This document shows positions 50,585-61,302 of a stretch of DNA of 64,000 bases, piece by piece. Origin of the DNA: Saccharomycopsis malanga (Eukaryota > Ascomycota > Saccharomycetes > Ascoideales > Saccharomycopsidaceae); assembly GCA_004014935.1 (NCBI GenBank), contig CP025323.1:248001-312000 (forward strand). Reading direction: 5' to 3'. Both the position numbers and the translations under genes were made by a program. Position 1 is the first letter of the stretch. Every line of letters starts with the position of its first letter. Below the pieces are notes generated by a model that saw nothing but the letters and a program-made list of their open reading frames with translations, was not told the origin of the DNA and ran no database searches.

Positions 50585-51354
50585 TATAATATACCGTTGT
50601 TGTTATCCGCACTTGACGCTTTGAAATAGTTTATATTGCCACCTTTAACCATAACTTGTTAGATACTCCAAGACATAAGATGGTTAGAAGCACTGCATAT
50701 ACATGAATATTTCAACATGTGTGATTATTCCGAGTAACGTATAAACACTTTGGAAATACTTGTACATAAAAAAATCTGTTATATTTCTGAAAAGAAATAT
50801 GACTAAGTAGGAGGTGAGATGAACAGGGCAGAAGGTAGAACAATATCAAGCCGTTTATAGCCTAGAGTACATACATAATACACTTTACCAGTGATAATAC
50901 TTGAATAAAATGCATATATCAGTATTCATAATATACAAAATATGCATGTAAAAAGATGTTAAGTTAGAAGAAAAATACTTTTGTAGGGTTATTCCGAAGG
51001 TAGAGCAAACATTCCTGTTGAGAATAGAGATTACCACTTCAACATGCACGGACCGCCGTGAAAGGCGCTGATCCGTGCACACTAAAAATATATCCATGAA
51101 TTGGGCAATTCTTCTAATATACAATGTAAAATATAGATGGCGATTGAAGGTGCTGCTTATGTATACTAGTAAGGTGTCTTGGCAAGCAGCGTTGCCTGTC
51201 GTGGGGAATTCATGCTTATTATACACTAGTATATCTTATAAAGGATTCCCTATGTCTCAAATAATTGTGATTCTTTTTGCTGTTTTCAAGAAGCCCGTCA
51301 ATATCACCCATCCGTAACCTATACTTGGTGGGTGCTAATATTCAACAGATAAAT
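50585..51354. other. Divergent promoter of MAD2 and aspartic protease
   Basis: No gene is seen in this 770 bp region. A near-perfect inverted repeat GTGCACGGA...TCCGTGCAC-like segment occurs at about 51040-51080 (TGCACGGACCGCCG and CGCTGATCCGTGCA) and could form a hairpin. A TATAAAGG lies at about 51237. Confidence 0.45.
51042..51080. repeat. Short inverted repeat
   Basis: TGCACGGA and TCCGTGCA surround about 20 GC-rich bases in otherwise AT-rich DNA, about 290 bases before the aspartic protease start. It could be a cruciform, a terminator-like hairpin or a protein-binding palindrome. No function can be read. Confidence 0.5.
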
Positions 51355-52665
51355 ATGATTACTATAAAGACATGCCTTGAATTGCTACTTGTTGCAACTG
51401 CGCTAACCAAAGCTGCCCCTGTCCATACAGCAAAGCCTTTCAAACTAGATTTTGATATTGTGAAAACATCAAGAAAAGCTTCTTCTCCTGGGATACAATC
51501 TAAAGAGGCAGACATTAGCAAGCAGGATAACGCACTTGAAAGATTAGAAAATATCTATTCAATGTATATGACAGAGGTTCAAATAGGGAGCCCTCCTCAG
51601 ACGATTAAAGTGAGTTTGGACACGGGATCCTCTGATCTTTGGGTTCCTCTGAAAGCCTCCGAAACAAGTTTTGGTACTTTCAATTCTAACGATTCCTCTA
51701 CATATAGCAAGTTCAAAAATAACTTCGAGATAAGGTATGGAGACCGCAGTTCTGCCTCAGGGGTTTGGGCTAATGATACAGTTACGTTGAACAACGCACC
51801 AGTCGAAAACTTTACCTTTGGTTATGCCCAGTCGCTGACCGCACAGTCCGGGGTATTTGGGATTGGACTAAAGTCCAATGAGGCCAGTGCATTCGTGCTT
51901 CGTTCCTTAGAACGAGGCGACCTCATGTTGACTGAAGAGCAATTGGAAGCCCGTGGTTTAGACGGTTTTTACTATGATAACTTTCCTGTAAGATTGAAAA
52001 AAGAAGGTTATATCTATAAAGCAGCATATTCGTTATATTTAGCAAAGAAAAATTCTCAAAAAGGATCAATATTGTTTGGTGCTATAGATTTCGCCAAGTT
52101 CGACGGTGACTTGAAAATGCTAGACTTGGTTAAAATTGACGATTCAGGATTACTGGTGGACGAACCTGTTGGGTTTTATGTTAGTTTGGACGAGATATCC
52201 ATTGGTGATTCATCAAGCACCTCGAATATTAATTTTGTCTCTTCATACTCCCAAAATAATGCTACTAGCAACAACAAAACTGTAACGAGCTATCCAGCGC
52301 TTTTAGATTCAGGAACAACGCTCATCTATGCTCCTCACGAGATTGCCAGCCAGCTTCAGGAAAAGTATGCTAAAAACACTGATGCCTACAACAATCCAAT
52401 ATTACCTTGCAATACCGATGCTCCTGATTTCAAGTTTCGTTTTGGCGATAAGACTATAGTTGTCCCATTCCACGAGCTTTTATTTCAAACTAGTCCTGGA
52501 TCTGAAGAATGCATCTTTGGTGTGGCAGACTCCCAAAAGGATTACTTCATTCTAGGGGACGCTTTCCTTAGATCCGCTTATATTTATTACGATCTAGAGG
52601 CACACCAAGTAGGCATAGCCCAGGCCAAGTATAATGACGAATCTCGTTTGCAGGTTGTCCAGTGA
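51355..52665 (+). CDS. Secreted aspartic protease (SAP/yapsin family)
   Basis: A 436-residue preproprotease with a signal peptide MITIKTCLELLLVATALTKAA. The frame reaches further upstream only through TTG, so the ATG at 51355 is chosen. Catalytic motifs are intact: DTGSS (Asp89, LDTGSSDLWVP) and DSGTT (Asp318, ALLDSGTTLIYAP). The flap is YGDRSSASGVW. The disulfide pair is CNTDAP and ECIFGV. The C-terminal YFILGDAFLRSAYIYYDLEAHQVGIAQAKY matches the protease at 40064-41269, with which it shares the FKLDFDIVK-type propeptide start. It differs by an extra SLERGDLMLTEEQLEARGLDG loop. There is no GPI tail and no clear Kex2 site in the propeptide. Probably secreted. Confidence 0.92.
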   Translation: MITIKTCLELLLVATALTKAAPVHTAKPFKLDFDIVKTSRKASSPGIQSKEADISKQDNALERLENIYSMYMTEVQIGSPPQTIKVSLDTGSSDLWVPLKASETSFGTFNSNDSSTYSKFKNNFEIRYGDRSSASGVWANDTVTLNNAPVENFTFGYAQSLTAQSGVFGIGLKSNEASAFVLRSLERGDLMLTEEQLEARGLDGFYYDNFPVRLKKEGYIYKAAYSLYLAKKNSQKGSILFGAIDFAKFDGDLKMLDLVKIDDSGLLVDEPVGFYVSLDEISIGDSSSTSNINFVSSYSQNNATSNNKTVTSYPALLDSGTTLIYAPHEIASQLQEKYAKNTDAYNNPILPCNTDAPDFKFRFGDKTIVVPFHELLFQTSPGSEECIFGVADSQKDYFILGDAFLRSAYIYYDLEAHQVGIAQAKYNDESRLQVVQ

Positions 52666-53279
52666 CTGTAAAGAGATTTCAGTTGTTGATTGAAGCTATT
52701 ACTTCTCGCCGGTCTATTAGATTTAGCAATTTTTATTTCTTAAGCATTCTATTTTTATTTCTTCATTTTAAACACTATTTAAACTCAACTTTTATTCAAT
52801 TCTCTACAGTTTGTTGATCATTCAGTTCTCCTCCCAGATTCTTACTGCCTTTCATTTCTACATACATGCATTATTCTCCCCATCTTTAGCAAACATTTCA
52901 AACTCCCTAACATAGAAAACTTTCTCAAAATATATCTAATATCATTTGTTTACCTGCTATATATCTAAAAACATTTGTTTACCTTCTAAGATCCTGGTAT
53001 TTCATCTTAAACGAACTGTATATGAAGGCACCTCTGCTACCTGTATGCATTTTCATGTCGGGCATGTAAGCTCTTTGTCAGCACTTACATAATCGCAAAC
53101 GAGAAACTGACAAGTTTTCGAAATTCAAAATTCAAAACATCACCATTGATAAGCACTAAAATACTATATGTTTGATCTTAGGTTTTTACGGGGAGTTTGC
53201 ATGTTGCAGATTATATGATAGACTGTACTTTTTGAGGGGATTTATATTATTACAAAAAGGACACTAATAGCAGATAATT
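52666..53279. other. Intergenic, GCS1 promoter
   Basis: A pyrimidine-rich 3' region followed by the GCS1 promoter. A short direct repeat ATCATTTGTTTACCT / ACATTTGTTTACCT is seen at about 52940-52985. No gene is seen. Confidence 0.4.
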
Positions 53280-54350
53280 ATGTCGGATTGGAGCGTTGAT
53301 CCCGACAACAAGCGGAAATTATTGGCCCTTCAAAAGGTTGGTGCCAACAAGAAATGTTTTGACTGTGCTGCTCCAAACCCTCAGTGGGCTTCACCAAAAT
53401 TTGGAATATTCATCTGTTTAGAATGTGCAGGTATACATAGAGGACTCGGAGTTCATATTTCCTTTGTGAGATCTATCACCATGGATCAATTCAAGAAGGA
53501 TGAGCTTATCAGAATGGAAAAGGGAGGTAACGAGAGACTTGCCAAGTATTTTGAAGAGCATGGGATTGACGCAGGCAGCAGCGATTTGAATGCAAAGTAT
53601 GACAATGAAGCTGCAGAGGACTATAAAGACATGTTGTCTGCAGAAGTTGAAGGAAAGCCTTTTGTTAAGAAGGAAAGACCTGCTGCAACTAACAACAGTA
53701 AAAACGCCAATACTGCCAGCTCCATAAGCAGCAATTCGGCTAATAACTCTAACAATCAAACTCCTATTGGCTCTCGCCGTGGAACCCCCTTGCCCAGTCA
53801 AAAAGCGAAGAGCGAGGCTTTCTTTGCCGATTTGGGCGCAAAAAACGACCAGAGACCAGACCATTTGCCTCCGTCACAGGGTGGCAAGTTTGCAGGGTTT
53901 GGCAACACCCCTGCTCCTCAGAAGCCTAACCTGTCAGCCACTTTGTCTATTGACAATTTCCAGAAAGATCCATTGGGCACTTTCACCAAAGGCTGGGGTT
54001 TGTTCGCCTCGTCTGTGACAAAGAGCCTTAGTGAGGTAAATGAGAGTGTCATTAAGCCTAATATCCAAACGTTGCAGGAACGAGACATTGCCAACGAAGC
54101 AAAGAGAGCAATGGGTCAGTTTGGTGCTAAAATCCAACAAACTACTAGTGGTGCCAATACTAGCACTTCACAGTACGGCCGTTTATTCGATGATGTTAAC
54201 AATGAACATCTTGGATTTGGTGGTAGCACCGTAGAACCAGCATTTGGTATGTCCAAACCTAAACAAAAGAGTAATCTCCAGGGCTTGGGAAATAGCGCAA
54301 CGAAGACCAAATCTAAGAACTGGAACAGTGAGTCCTGGGACGACTTTTGA
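53280..54350 (+). CDS. GCS1: ARF GTPase-activating protein
   Basis: A 356-residue ArfGAP1-type protein that stimulates GTP hydrolysis by Arf1 on Golgi membranes and recycling vesicles. Residues 10-125 are the ArfGAP zinc finger, CX2CX16CX2C with Cys26, 29, 46 and 49, and the arginine finger Arg54 ([17 protein letters not shown]). A Ser/Asn-rich linker covers about 130-215. The amphipathic lipid-packing region ([31 protein letters not shown]) lies at about 228-260, as in Gcs1 and ArfGAP1. The C-terminal [10 protein letters not shown] is a typical WxxF/acidic ending. Length matches S. cerevisiae Gcs1 (352). Confidence 0.95.
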   Translation: MSDWSVDPDNKRKLLALQKVGANKKCFDCAAPNPQWASPKFGIFICLECAGIHRGLGVHISFVRSITMDQFKKDELIRMEKGGNERLAKYFEEHGIDAGSSDLNAKYDNEAAEDYKDMLSAEVEGKPFVKKERPAATNNSKNANTASSISSNSANNSNNQTPIGSRRGTPLPSQKAKSEAFFADLGAKNDQRPDHLPPSQGGKFAGFGNTPAPQKPNLSATLSIDNFQKDPLGTFTKGWGLFASSVTKSLSEVNESVIKPNIQTLQERDIANEAKRAMGQFGAKIQQTTSGANTSTSQYGRLFDDVNNEHLGFGGSTVEPAFGMSKPKQKSNLQGLGNSATKTKSKNWNSESWDDF

Positions 54351-54886
54351 TTTTGGTGTTTTATTGTACCATTTTTCGTAGCATATACCAATTGTAATAC
54401 ACTAATTATTTGATTCATAAACTTGAAATTGTAGATTGAAAAAGATTTGTACAAGCAAGGTTGTTGAGGAATTGTATTATTTGACCATTTGATTTGGCAA
54501 ATTTGGAACAGTTGAATACAATCAACAGAAGAGTAATATACAACAGTTTTCGTTATGCTTGTCATTATACACCTGTCTTGCTTTCAGCAGAGTATATAAA
54601 AATAACGTACCCAAAACTTACTCCTTCCTGGGCATAATTATTTGTGGGATTATGTCTTTTGCTCACATTTTAAGGCTCACTGTAAACGAAAACAAACAAT
54701 ATAAAAACTTACTCAATAATCGCACTATAGCCGTTGTCCTACAGTGAAGATATGACTTGCATTATAAAAACAGTCATCTTACAAAGTCTAAGAGATCAAA
54801 ACAAACGGATTACAAAAATACATTGATATATCTAATCAACAAACAAACAAACAAACAAACAAACAGACGTCTCTAAATACAACAAA
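54351..54886. other. Intergenic, convergent 3' ends
   Basis: No gene is seen. It contains the (AAAC)n microsatellite listed separately. Confidence 0.5.
54837..54864. repeat. AAAC microsatellite
   Basis: About seven uninterrupted copies of a CAAA/AAAC unit just beyond the stop codon of the gene at 54887-55822, probably in its 3' untranslated region. Confidence 0.9.
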
Positions 54887-55822
54887 CTATCCTCGTCTAA
54901 ATATCTTGTCGTAAACCAACTCGGTGATGGATTTAGGATATAATAAGAGCAAAAAGTCGACAAACTCAACAAATACTTCAGTACGGAGACCGGATATCTG
55001 GTCCTCAGTAGAACTAAACTCTGTAAGTGTAGACAAGTCACCACTATTAGATTCTTCTTTAGTGGATTCTTGCCAAGCAGATTCGAACAACTGCAATTCG
55101 GGCTGTTTAACAGCTGACTTTTGCTCTAACTTGTGCTGTTCATTATTATTATTATTATCATTACCATTATTATTATCTACAGAAACAACATTGAGATCCT
55201 TATCTATGACAATGTCGTCTACAATGGTAATTTTGTTTTCTTGATGGTGTTTTTTCTGCTTATTATAAAGTCTTTGAAGACTAATTAGGCGAAACACTTT
55301 GGAGGCGAGAATTTTAAAGCGAAGTAATACTATAACCTTATCAATAATCTTGAGTATTTTATACCATAGACTGCCATGTTTCGCACGCAGTGGTATAAGG
55401 TAATTTAGCACGAACGAAGAGACTTCCAACAAATTCACAATGTTCTCCTCTACAATTTCATACTGCAATGGCTTGCTGCTAATGTCCGAAGGGTTTTCAG
55501 TAGACGCACTGGTTGCCACTTCTCCCGATGCTACTACTAAAGCATTCAGTGATGACGTATTATCTTGCTGTTTTTTCAAAAGCGATATTATGAACGGTAT
55601 CCCAGAATGATTCTTGATAGTGTCAACAATAGTGGAATTGGGCGATACTTTTCGATTGATAGTATTTATTTTATCTTCTGTCTCATTTCCAGTACTCTGC
55701 TCTTTCCCTAATTCTTTGACATTTGACTTCTGTTGATCTTTCCGCTGTTTAAGCAGAAGCTGATGTTGTAGCTGTCTGTTGAGCGAAAGCTTCCGCAAAT
55801 GCTCAATTTTCTCGTCATTCAT
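54887..55822 (-). CDS. Unrecognised protein, 311 residues
   Basis: I do not recognise this protein. The N-terminal 50 residues are basic, Gln/Lys-rich and probably coiled-coil (LRKLSLNRQLQHQLLLKQRKDQQK). A short hydrophobic stretch lies at about 68-82 (HSGIPFIISLLKK). A larger hydrophobic and basic region at about 125-190 (VSSFVLNYLIPLRAKHG, WYKILKIIDKVIVLLRFKILASKVFRLI) could be membrane-associated. An Asn-rich tract follows (NNNGNDNNNNN). The C-terminus is FVDFLLLLYPKSITELVYDKIFRRG. An organelle-membrane role, perhaps peroxisomal, is only a guess. It is convergent with GCS1. Confidence 0.6.
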   Translation of the reverse strand: MNDEKIEHLRKLSLNRQLQHQLLLKQRKDQQKSNVKELGKEQSTGNETEDKINTINRKVSPNSTIVDTIKNHSGIPFIISLLKKQQDNTSSLNALVVASGEVATSASTENPSDISSKPLQYEIVEENIVNLLEVSSFVLNYLIPLRAKHGSLWYKILKIIDKVIVLLRFKILASKVFRLISLQRLYNKQKKHHQENKITIVDDIVIDKDLNVVSVDNNNGNDNNNNNEQHKLEQKSAVKQPELQLFESAWQESTKEESNSGDLSTLTEFSSTEDQISGLRTEVFVEFVDFLLLLYPKSITELVYDKIFRRG

Positions 55823-56355
55823 ATTCGGTACTACTAAATGAGTTCAACTAATGTTACCTAGCTTTGAGTGTCCACATCTATAGTGGAGATATATTAAAAG
55901 TGACTAAATCAATATTAGAATATCACCATAGAGTAAGACTAAGCCAAGTTTCTCATAATGGTTATGAGCTCTGGTGAAACTACTAGTTAAATAGTTACTA
56001 GTAACTATAAGTAAGAGTTGAGAATGATCAGTAGTAGTATATATCAAGTCAATTAAACAGTTTGTTATGATAATTAACATGTATTCTATAATCGCTCAAA
56101 CTGAAGTTTTTGTAAAAATTCAAACTTTTGATAGTAGCTAGTAAATGATAATCAAAACGTTTCTCTATAATGATTGTTTGAATGTTCTCTAAAAGTTGTT
56201 TGCAAGTGTTTGTGAGTTTTATATTTTACAGACACTCAAACTTCTGTTAAAGTTCTACAGTCATCAAGGCGCTCCAAAACAAAACCATATTAACCATATA
56301 TTTATTGACAAGCTGCACAGTTTAACAAAAACAAATTTTAAAATAGACACACACC
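55823..56355. other. Intergenic
   Basis: This lies between two reverse-strand genes. AT-rich, with no gene, RNA or repeat recognised. Short inverted pieces of TAGTTACTAGTAAC near 55985-56005 are probably chance. Confidence 0.45.
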
Positions 56356-57588
56356 TCAAGCACTTTTAATAGCAAGAGGATCCTTGTCGTTAACCAAAGA
56401 CATCAATGTGGTTCTGCCCAACAAATTGACTTCTGAATTAGTGTTTCTGCTTTTTGAATTCAAGAATTTTCCTTTTGCTTCGTCCCATTCACCAAAGGTT
56501 ACAGGCTTGACCCCTGGTTCCGGACCAATATTTAAACGTTGCAATTTTGGTGATTTAAGTGATGATGGATCCATGATGGTATTCCATGATGGGTCGCTAA
56601 AGTAAATAACAGTATTACGTTTATATTTGGCTTGATCTTTCGGAGGAGTGGTGACACGATGAATAGATGATTTGAAGTAAGATCCTGTCATATATTTGAA
56701 GGCATCGCCAATGTTGACAATCAATGAATGAGGAGTATGTGAAACATATTTCCATTTATCATCTGCATAGTCTCTAATCTGCAATGATACAATTGGTTGT
56801 GAGATGATAAATGTCAAGGCTGTGGCGTCAGTATGGCCTCGAAGCCAGGTGCCATTGGTTAGTTTAGAATATTCTTCATCAACTTCATGGTAAAGTAAGA
56901 ATCTTCCAAATCCGCCACCCGAGTTATCAATATCGTTGTTTGGAGCCTTTTTGAAAATATTATCGAAAATCTCACCTTCAGGAACTTCAAGTATAATCTC
57001 AATCAACAGGACAACTTTCCGTAAAACTTCAAAATGCAAATATTTAAAGTACGTACTAATCTCGTCCAAATGGTACTTTACAAATTCAGGATAATCTGTT
57101 TGATTGAAAAATATATCATCGTGAAGAAAATGACGAACATTGAAGAATTCGACATTGTCATTGACATTGTTTTGATATTGCCAATGGCCACGAGGCTTGA
57201 AACCCACGCCACGAACAATTCCAAGTTCTCTGTCTTGTTCCAATGGGAGTTTTTTCACACCTGCAATATAATCTTTTTTCTCTTCATCTGGAATTTCGAA
57301 TATTCCTTGACCAATAGATTTCAAACGGGATATTGTCTCATCACTTATACCATGCCCAATGAGTTTGAAAAAACCATAAGTGGTCAATGCCAGCTCAAGC
57401 TGTTTGGCCAAGGCACGACGACCAGCAAGCCCCTCTGGGCCATCTTGGTATTTTGAGAGATCAATTGCCTCCAATTCAAGAATATCAAGTTTCTCTTTAG
57501 TCTGCTCGGCCTCAATGAATGGCCTCACATTATGTTGCTTATCAATCTGTTCCTTTATTGCAGGATCAAAATATTGAGCTGATACCAT
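56356..57588 (-). CDS. 2-oxoglutarate/Fe(II) oxygenase, isopenicillin-N-synthase-like
   Basis: A 410-residue protein of the 2OG-Fe(II) oxygenase superfamily. The N-terminal DIOX_N domain is seen at residues 35-140 (ELEAIDLSKYQDGPEG, ALTTYGFFKLIGHGIS, IFEIPDEEKKDY). The catalytic jelly-roll has the iron ligands HxD at about 252-254 (LRGHTDATALTFI) and His at about 309 (SSIHRVTTPP). The oxoglutarate-binding Arg is probably in KYKRNTVIYF. Fungal members oxidise varied small molecules, and the substrate here cannot be told. Length is slightly above the family norm of 340-390, mainly through N- and C-terminal extensions. No signal peptide is visible, so it is probably cytosolic. Confidence 0.9.
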   Translation of the reverse strand: MVSAQYFDPAIKEQIDKQHNVRPFIEAEQTKEKLDILELEAIDLSKYQDGPEGLAGRRALAKQLELALTTYGFFKLIGHGISDETISRLKSIGQGIFEIPDEEKKDYIAGVKKLPLEQDRELGIVRGVGFKPRGHWQYQNNVNDNVEFFNVRHFLHDDIFFNQTDYPEFVKYHLDEISTYFKYLHFEVLRKVVLLIEIILEVPEGEIFDNIFKKAPNNDIDNSGGGFGRFLLYHEVDEEYSKLTNGTWLRGHTDATALTFIISQPIVSLQIRDYADDKWKYVSHTPHSLIVNIGDAFKYMTGSYFKSSIHRVTTPPKDQAKYKRNTVIYFSDPSWNTIMDPSSLKSPKLQRLNIGPEPGVKPVTFGEWDEAKGKFLNSKSRNTNSEVNLLGRTTLMSLVNDKDPLAIKSA

Positions 57589-58461
57589 GTTGTGTTATCC
57601 GTTGATAGATTGTGTGCTTAATCTGTTTGCAAGTGGTAAACTGGCAGAATCGATTAAACAATTGATAACCTGTCAGTCAAACTTTTCAACCATTTTGAAT
57701 AATAGCGATTTTTGCTTTTTATAGTGAATTGGATTAGAGCAGATTTGAGTACTGAATAGCGCTATATAGCGTGTGTCCTCGGAAGACAAATTGCACATGC
57801 GATGTTGCGATCGAGGCCACACTATAGTAACACAGTGCGTACCAATATCGTATGATAGTGTGTAACTTAGTATGGTGGTTTAATGAATTGCAATATGCCA
57901 TCGTGTAGTAAGCAAACAAGATATATATCTTTTATATTACGGTATCATGTAGCGTTGCATGATATAGCACTAAATGATGCTACTCCTATGCTCAATATGC
58001 CTATCATACAGAGTATAATAGAAGAGATTATTACTAAATGTATATACTCATCATAATCAATGTTGTTTGAAACTGTAGCTAAAAAGGATATATTTAAATA
58101 TTTTTGGAGAGCGTTGAGAGAAGTTATAAGGAGTAAATATACATAAAGTTTATCGAGAAAATAAGCTAACAAGAAATAAACTATAGAAAACAGAAGATTA
58201 AACTAACAAACTAAAAAACAGACCTTATAACACCATGGACTAGCTTAAATACTGAGAACAGTACATTAGCATCATACGCAGCTAAAAAGCTTTTTTTGAT
58301 AGCCTGCTCACTTAATACCTACAATAAAATATTAACAGTAAGAATGATTTATAGTATATTAAGATAGTTAGCAACAGCTAGCAATAGAAAGAACATGACA
58401 ACGACCAGCGAAGATAAAGAAATAAAAAAAAGAACATTACAGAAGAGTCAAAAAATTGATA
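57589..58461. other. Intergenic, oxygenase promoter
   Basis: AT-rich. Two reverse frames are worth knowing: 57945-58172 (hydrophobic, no initiating ATG) and a 36-codon open stretch ending at about 58221. Neither has a credible start or known homologue. No RNA gene or SINE-like copy is seen. Confidence 0.4.
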
Positions 58462-59433
58462 TTAACATAACACCAATGCAAAAGTCATGGCTACAATAAG
58501 AACAGTAAAGGATCCTTTTGTTAATGACATACCACTGTTTTGAGCAGCAGAAGTTGTGTTAGATGTAGTACTATTGATGGAAATACCACTGCTTGTAGAA
58601 TTGGCACCAAGATCTCTTTTAGAAATTCTCAAATTTCCAGTGACCCAATCCTTCAAGTATCGTGGATACACCACTGTTTTTCCTGTAACAGTCTTATACT
58701 TGGCACCCTTCTTGGTGATTTTGATTTCACTGCCAGATTTGGTGTGTTCGTAGTATTTGCCTCCAGTGAAGTCTGTCACCAGTATGGACTCCAAGTATGC
58801 TTTATAAATATTGTTTGTACCTTTTCCAATGCTTTCAACCATAAAATTTACAGTGGTTGGAGTGGTAGGCCAGTTATCGATATCGATTTGTTTCGTCCAA
58901 GACAGCTTTTTCAAGTTACGGTATGTGACATTGTCCACCAAATAGCTGATCTCGTTTTCATTCCATACAATTGAGTAAACATGAAATGCCTCTGTCAAGT
59001 TCTTTCCAACATCTTTAATATCATTAGCCTCGTCATGGGTTCCATTGTATGCGGTGATGATCTGGTTAGGCTTGCTGCCAACAACCATAAGTTCGATTCC
59101 AGAATGAGCTGCACTAAGTTTGAAAGACGTAATGGTTTCGCCTGTTGCTACTTTTGCTGTCCAGTCAACTCTTCCATAGAGAACACTAAAATCACTCGTA
59201 ACAATCGATGCTTCTTTGCCTTCTTCCACACTGAGTTGAGCATCCTGGTCCTCCAAAAATGCCTTGCGAGGACCAGTTCTGCCAAAAACCGACCAAGGAC
59301 TTGGGCCAACCTTGTCGTTGAACTCAAATCCTATAGGCTCAGAAGTCCCAAGGCCAACAGTATAGCCAGTGAAATCGTCAGAGGCATAAACTGGAAGAAA
59401 AGCCATCAAAAAGGCTGTTATAATGGCTAGCAT
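58462..59433 (-). CDS. CRH-like (GH16) GPI-anchored wall protein lacking the catalytic motif
   Basis: A 323-residue protein with a signal peptide (MLAIITAFLMAFLPVYAS) and a C-terminal GPI-type end. That end has a Ser/Thr/Asn-rich stem, NSGMS as a likely omega region, then the hydrophobic tail FTVLIVAMTFALVLC. The middle follows the GH16 Crh transglycosylase pattern: SIVTSDFSVLYGRVDWTAKV, ITSFKLSAAHSGIELMVVG, FHVYSIVWNENEISYLVDN, WPTTPTTVNFMV. Where Crh1/Utr2 have DEIDxE with two catalytic glutamates, residues 111-116 read SGIELM. Chitin-glucan transfer activity is therefore unlikely. Several N-glycosylation sites are present. Probably a non-catalytic wall paralogue; a regulatory or structural role is inference. 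Confidence 0.8.
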   Translation of the reverse strand: MLAIITAFLMAFLPVYASDDFTGYTVGLGTSEPIGFEFNDKVGPSPWSVFGRTGPRKAFLEDQDAQLSVEEGKEASIVTSDFSVLYGRVDWTAKVATGETITSFKLSAAHSGIELMVVGSKPNQIITAYNGTHDEANDIKDVGKNLTEAFHVYSIVWNENEISYLVDNVTYRNLKKLSWTKQIDIDNWPTTPTTVNFMVESIGKGTNNIYKAYLESILVTDFTGGKYYEHTKSGSEIKITKKGAKYKTVTGKTVVYPRYLKDWVTGNLRISKRDLGANSTSSGISINSTTSNTTSAAQNSGMSLTKGSFTVLIVAMTFALVLC

Positions 59434-60670
59434 TTTGTATTAATGTTAGTTATTTCAATGTTCAATGATTTTTTTACTATACTCTACTGACTGAACATCC
59501 TACGAAAACCTGTTTTTATATATTGATCATTCTCTTCTATTCAAAGCCACCATGACCATTGAGCTCCCTTCATTCCTCCTGTTCTGGCAAGTAAAGGGCT
59601 CTGAAATCGGAAATTATAGGTAGTGGCTAGCCTTATGCAGCGCAGCCGTTCCCAACATTGCCCACTAAACAGTGGGTCCATGATTAGTACACTGCTCTCA
59701 ACAGCTACGGCGAAATTTTTGCTAGATAACTTGCAAAAAAGGATTAATTCATTTTCTCCATCGGTTGGAATTTTTTCATTGATAATGAATTATGTATTTT
59801 TGACAATTATAAGCTATTGACCTAAATAACGTGCTGTGTAATGTGCTTTTACTTAATTGTATAAAACTAGTCAAACAGTTGTAAATAACAATGTCTTCTG
59901 TTGTATCCAGCTATTAAAATCCTATGAACATATATGGATATCAATGCAAAGACAGAATGGTTTTTTAGATAGTTCATTTTCGTGCATTATTCGTTAGAAC
60001 GCTATTGTATTTTTAGCACACATGGCTTTTTTCTAGGTATGTTTGATGGTTCATTGATGAAAATGTATCTCCAAAATTTGAATACAGAAGAATGTCAAAA
60101 AGTAGTTCAATAATATAAACTAGTAGCTTCGACTTTGCGAATGGTCTCGGCAATGTATATGATGGTTCACGTAGATGAATATAGTGCAGTATCAAATTTA
60201 ATAAAATTTCAAGGCACGTAAGTGGGTATCACCAGCAGAATTCTAAAAATGATAAAAATTTTGCAGTGAAATAGCTTATAGTGGTTACAAGTATACAACC
60301 TCAATATAAAACAATTCAAAAGCCTTACAAATCAGACACTGTTCATGCTACAAAGTGTAAGGAATATAATCGGAAAAAATAGATAAATAAAGGTTGTATA
60401 GGTATAGAGACTAATCATCTGTGAAACTAATAGAAAACTAATAGAAAACATCTTCAATGCTTTCCCAAATAAAATGATAAGGTGATTTACATATAATGCG
60501 TTCCAAAAAGACATAACCATGAGTAAAAAAGTTTTAAAATATTCATAGAAAAGCCTTACTGAAAGATAGGAAAGCTATTAAGATTTTGGAGACTCGAATG
60601 ACCCGCAATAATCTTCCATATTAGCTTTTTTTCAACAATCAATAGCCATTGGAAATTACACAACGGATCT
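59434..60670. other. Intergenic
   Basis: This is the promoter of the CRH-like gene (TATATA near 59518) and the 3' flank of PFD1. The short frames are not protein-like. Nothing else is recognised. Confidence 0.45.
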
Positions 60671-61090
60671 CTAGTTCCGCTGCAAAATCTTGTTCATACC
60701 CTCTGCCGTATTATTCAATGTAGTTTCCACGTAGTTTTTCTTGATATTCAAGCTCTTGATTTCATCATTGATCTCAGCATTCTCTTTTTCCACTTCGGAT
60801 ACGTATTGTTTTGTAGGAATTTGCAAGAATGCCTTCCCTACACCTTTCCATACATGATCATACTGTTCCTTTTCATTTCCTTCACCTTGTAGTTCCTTAA
60901 TGGTCAAATCATTCAACTTTAACGAGTTGGCTCTACGCTGGAGCTGAACATTTACCATCTGGTACTCAGCCTGGTTCTTCTGCATGTTAATGCTCATCTC
61001 AGAGAGCAACTATTTAGGTTAGTCTCTTGTTGACCTATATCAAAATTCAATGATGCATACCTTCTGCAAAGCTGCGGGATTGACCGACAT
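60671..61090 (-). CDS. PFD1: Prefoldin subunit 1 (beta-type), two exons
   Basis: Exon 1 is 61090-61061 (10 codons, MSVNPAALQK). The intron is 61060-61010 (GTATGC donor, GACTAAC branch site, TAG acceptor, 51 bases). Exon 2 is 61009-60671. The joined protein is 122 residues, MSVNPAALQKLLSEMSINMQ onward. It is almost entirely two coiled-coil helices (NQAEYQMVNVQLQRRANS and VSEVEKENAEINDEIKSLN) around a short beta hairpin (YDHVWKGVGKAFLQIPTKQY), the beta-prefoldin pattern. Prefoldin delivers nascent actin and tubulin to the TRiC chaperonin. Without the intron the frame has no proper ATG, which supports the splice. Confidence 0.9.
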
Positions 61091-61302
61091 CTTGTCTATA
61101 TATATTAATTTCGGTATTTATTGATAGCACTAGCGCTAGAAACCAATGCTGGTTAATCGTAAAACCTGTATTGACAGTTTAAATAAAATACACGTTACTT
61201 GTGACTAATGCCAAACATTAAATGATATTGCAAAATATGATTGATCCCTATTATTCACTATACTAACTATCACCAATACAATACTGAGTTATAGGCATCT
61301 TG

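Noticed and set aside
57945-58172. Hydrophobic 75-codon reverse frame as a small membrane protein
   Set aside because: It begins from TTG with no ATG until late, has no recognisable family and no credible upstream exon. Kept only as a note.
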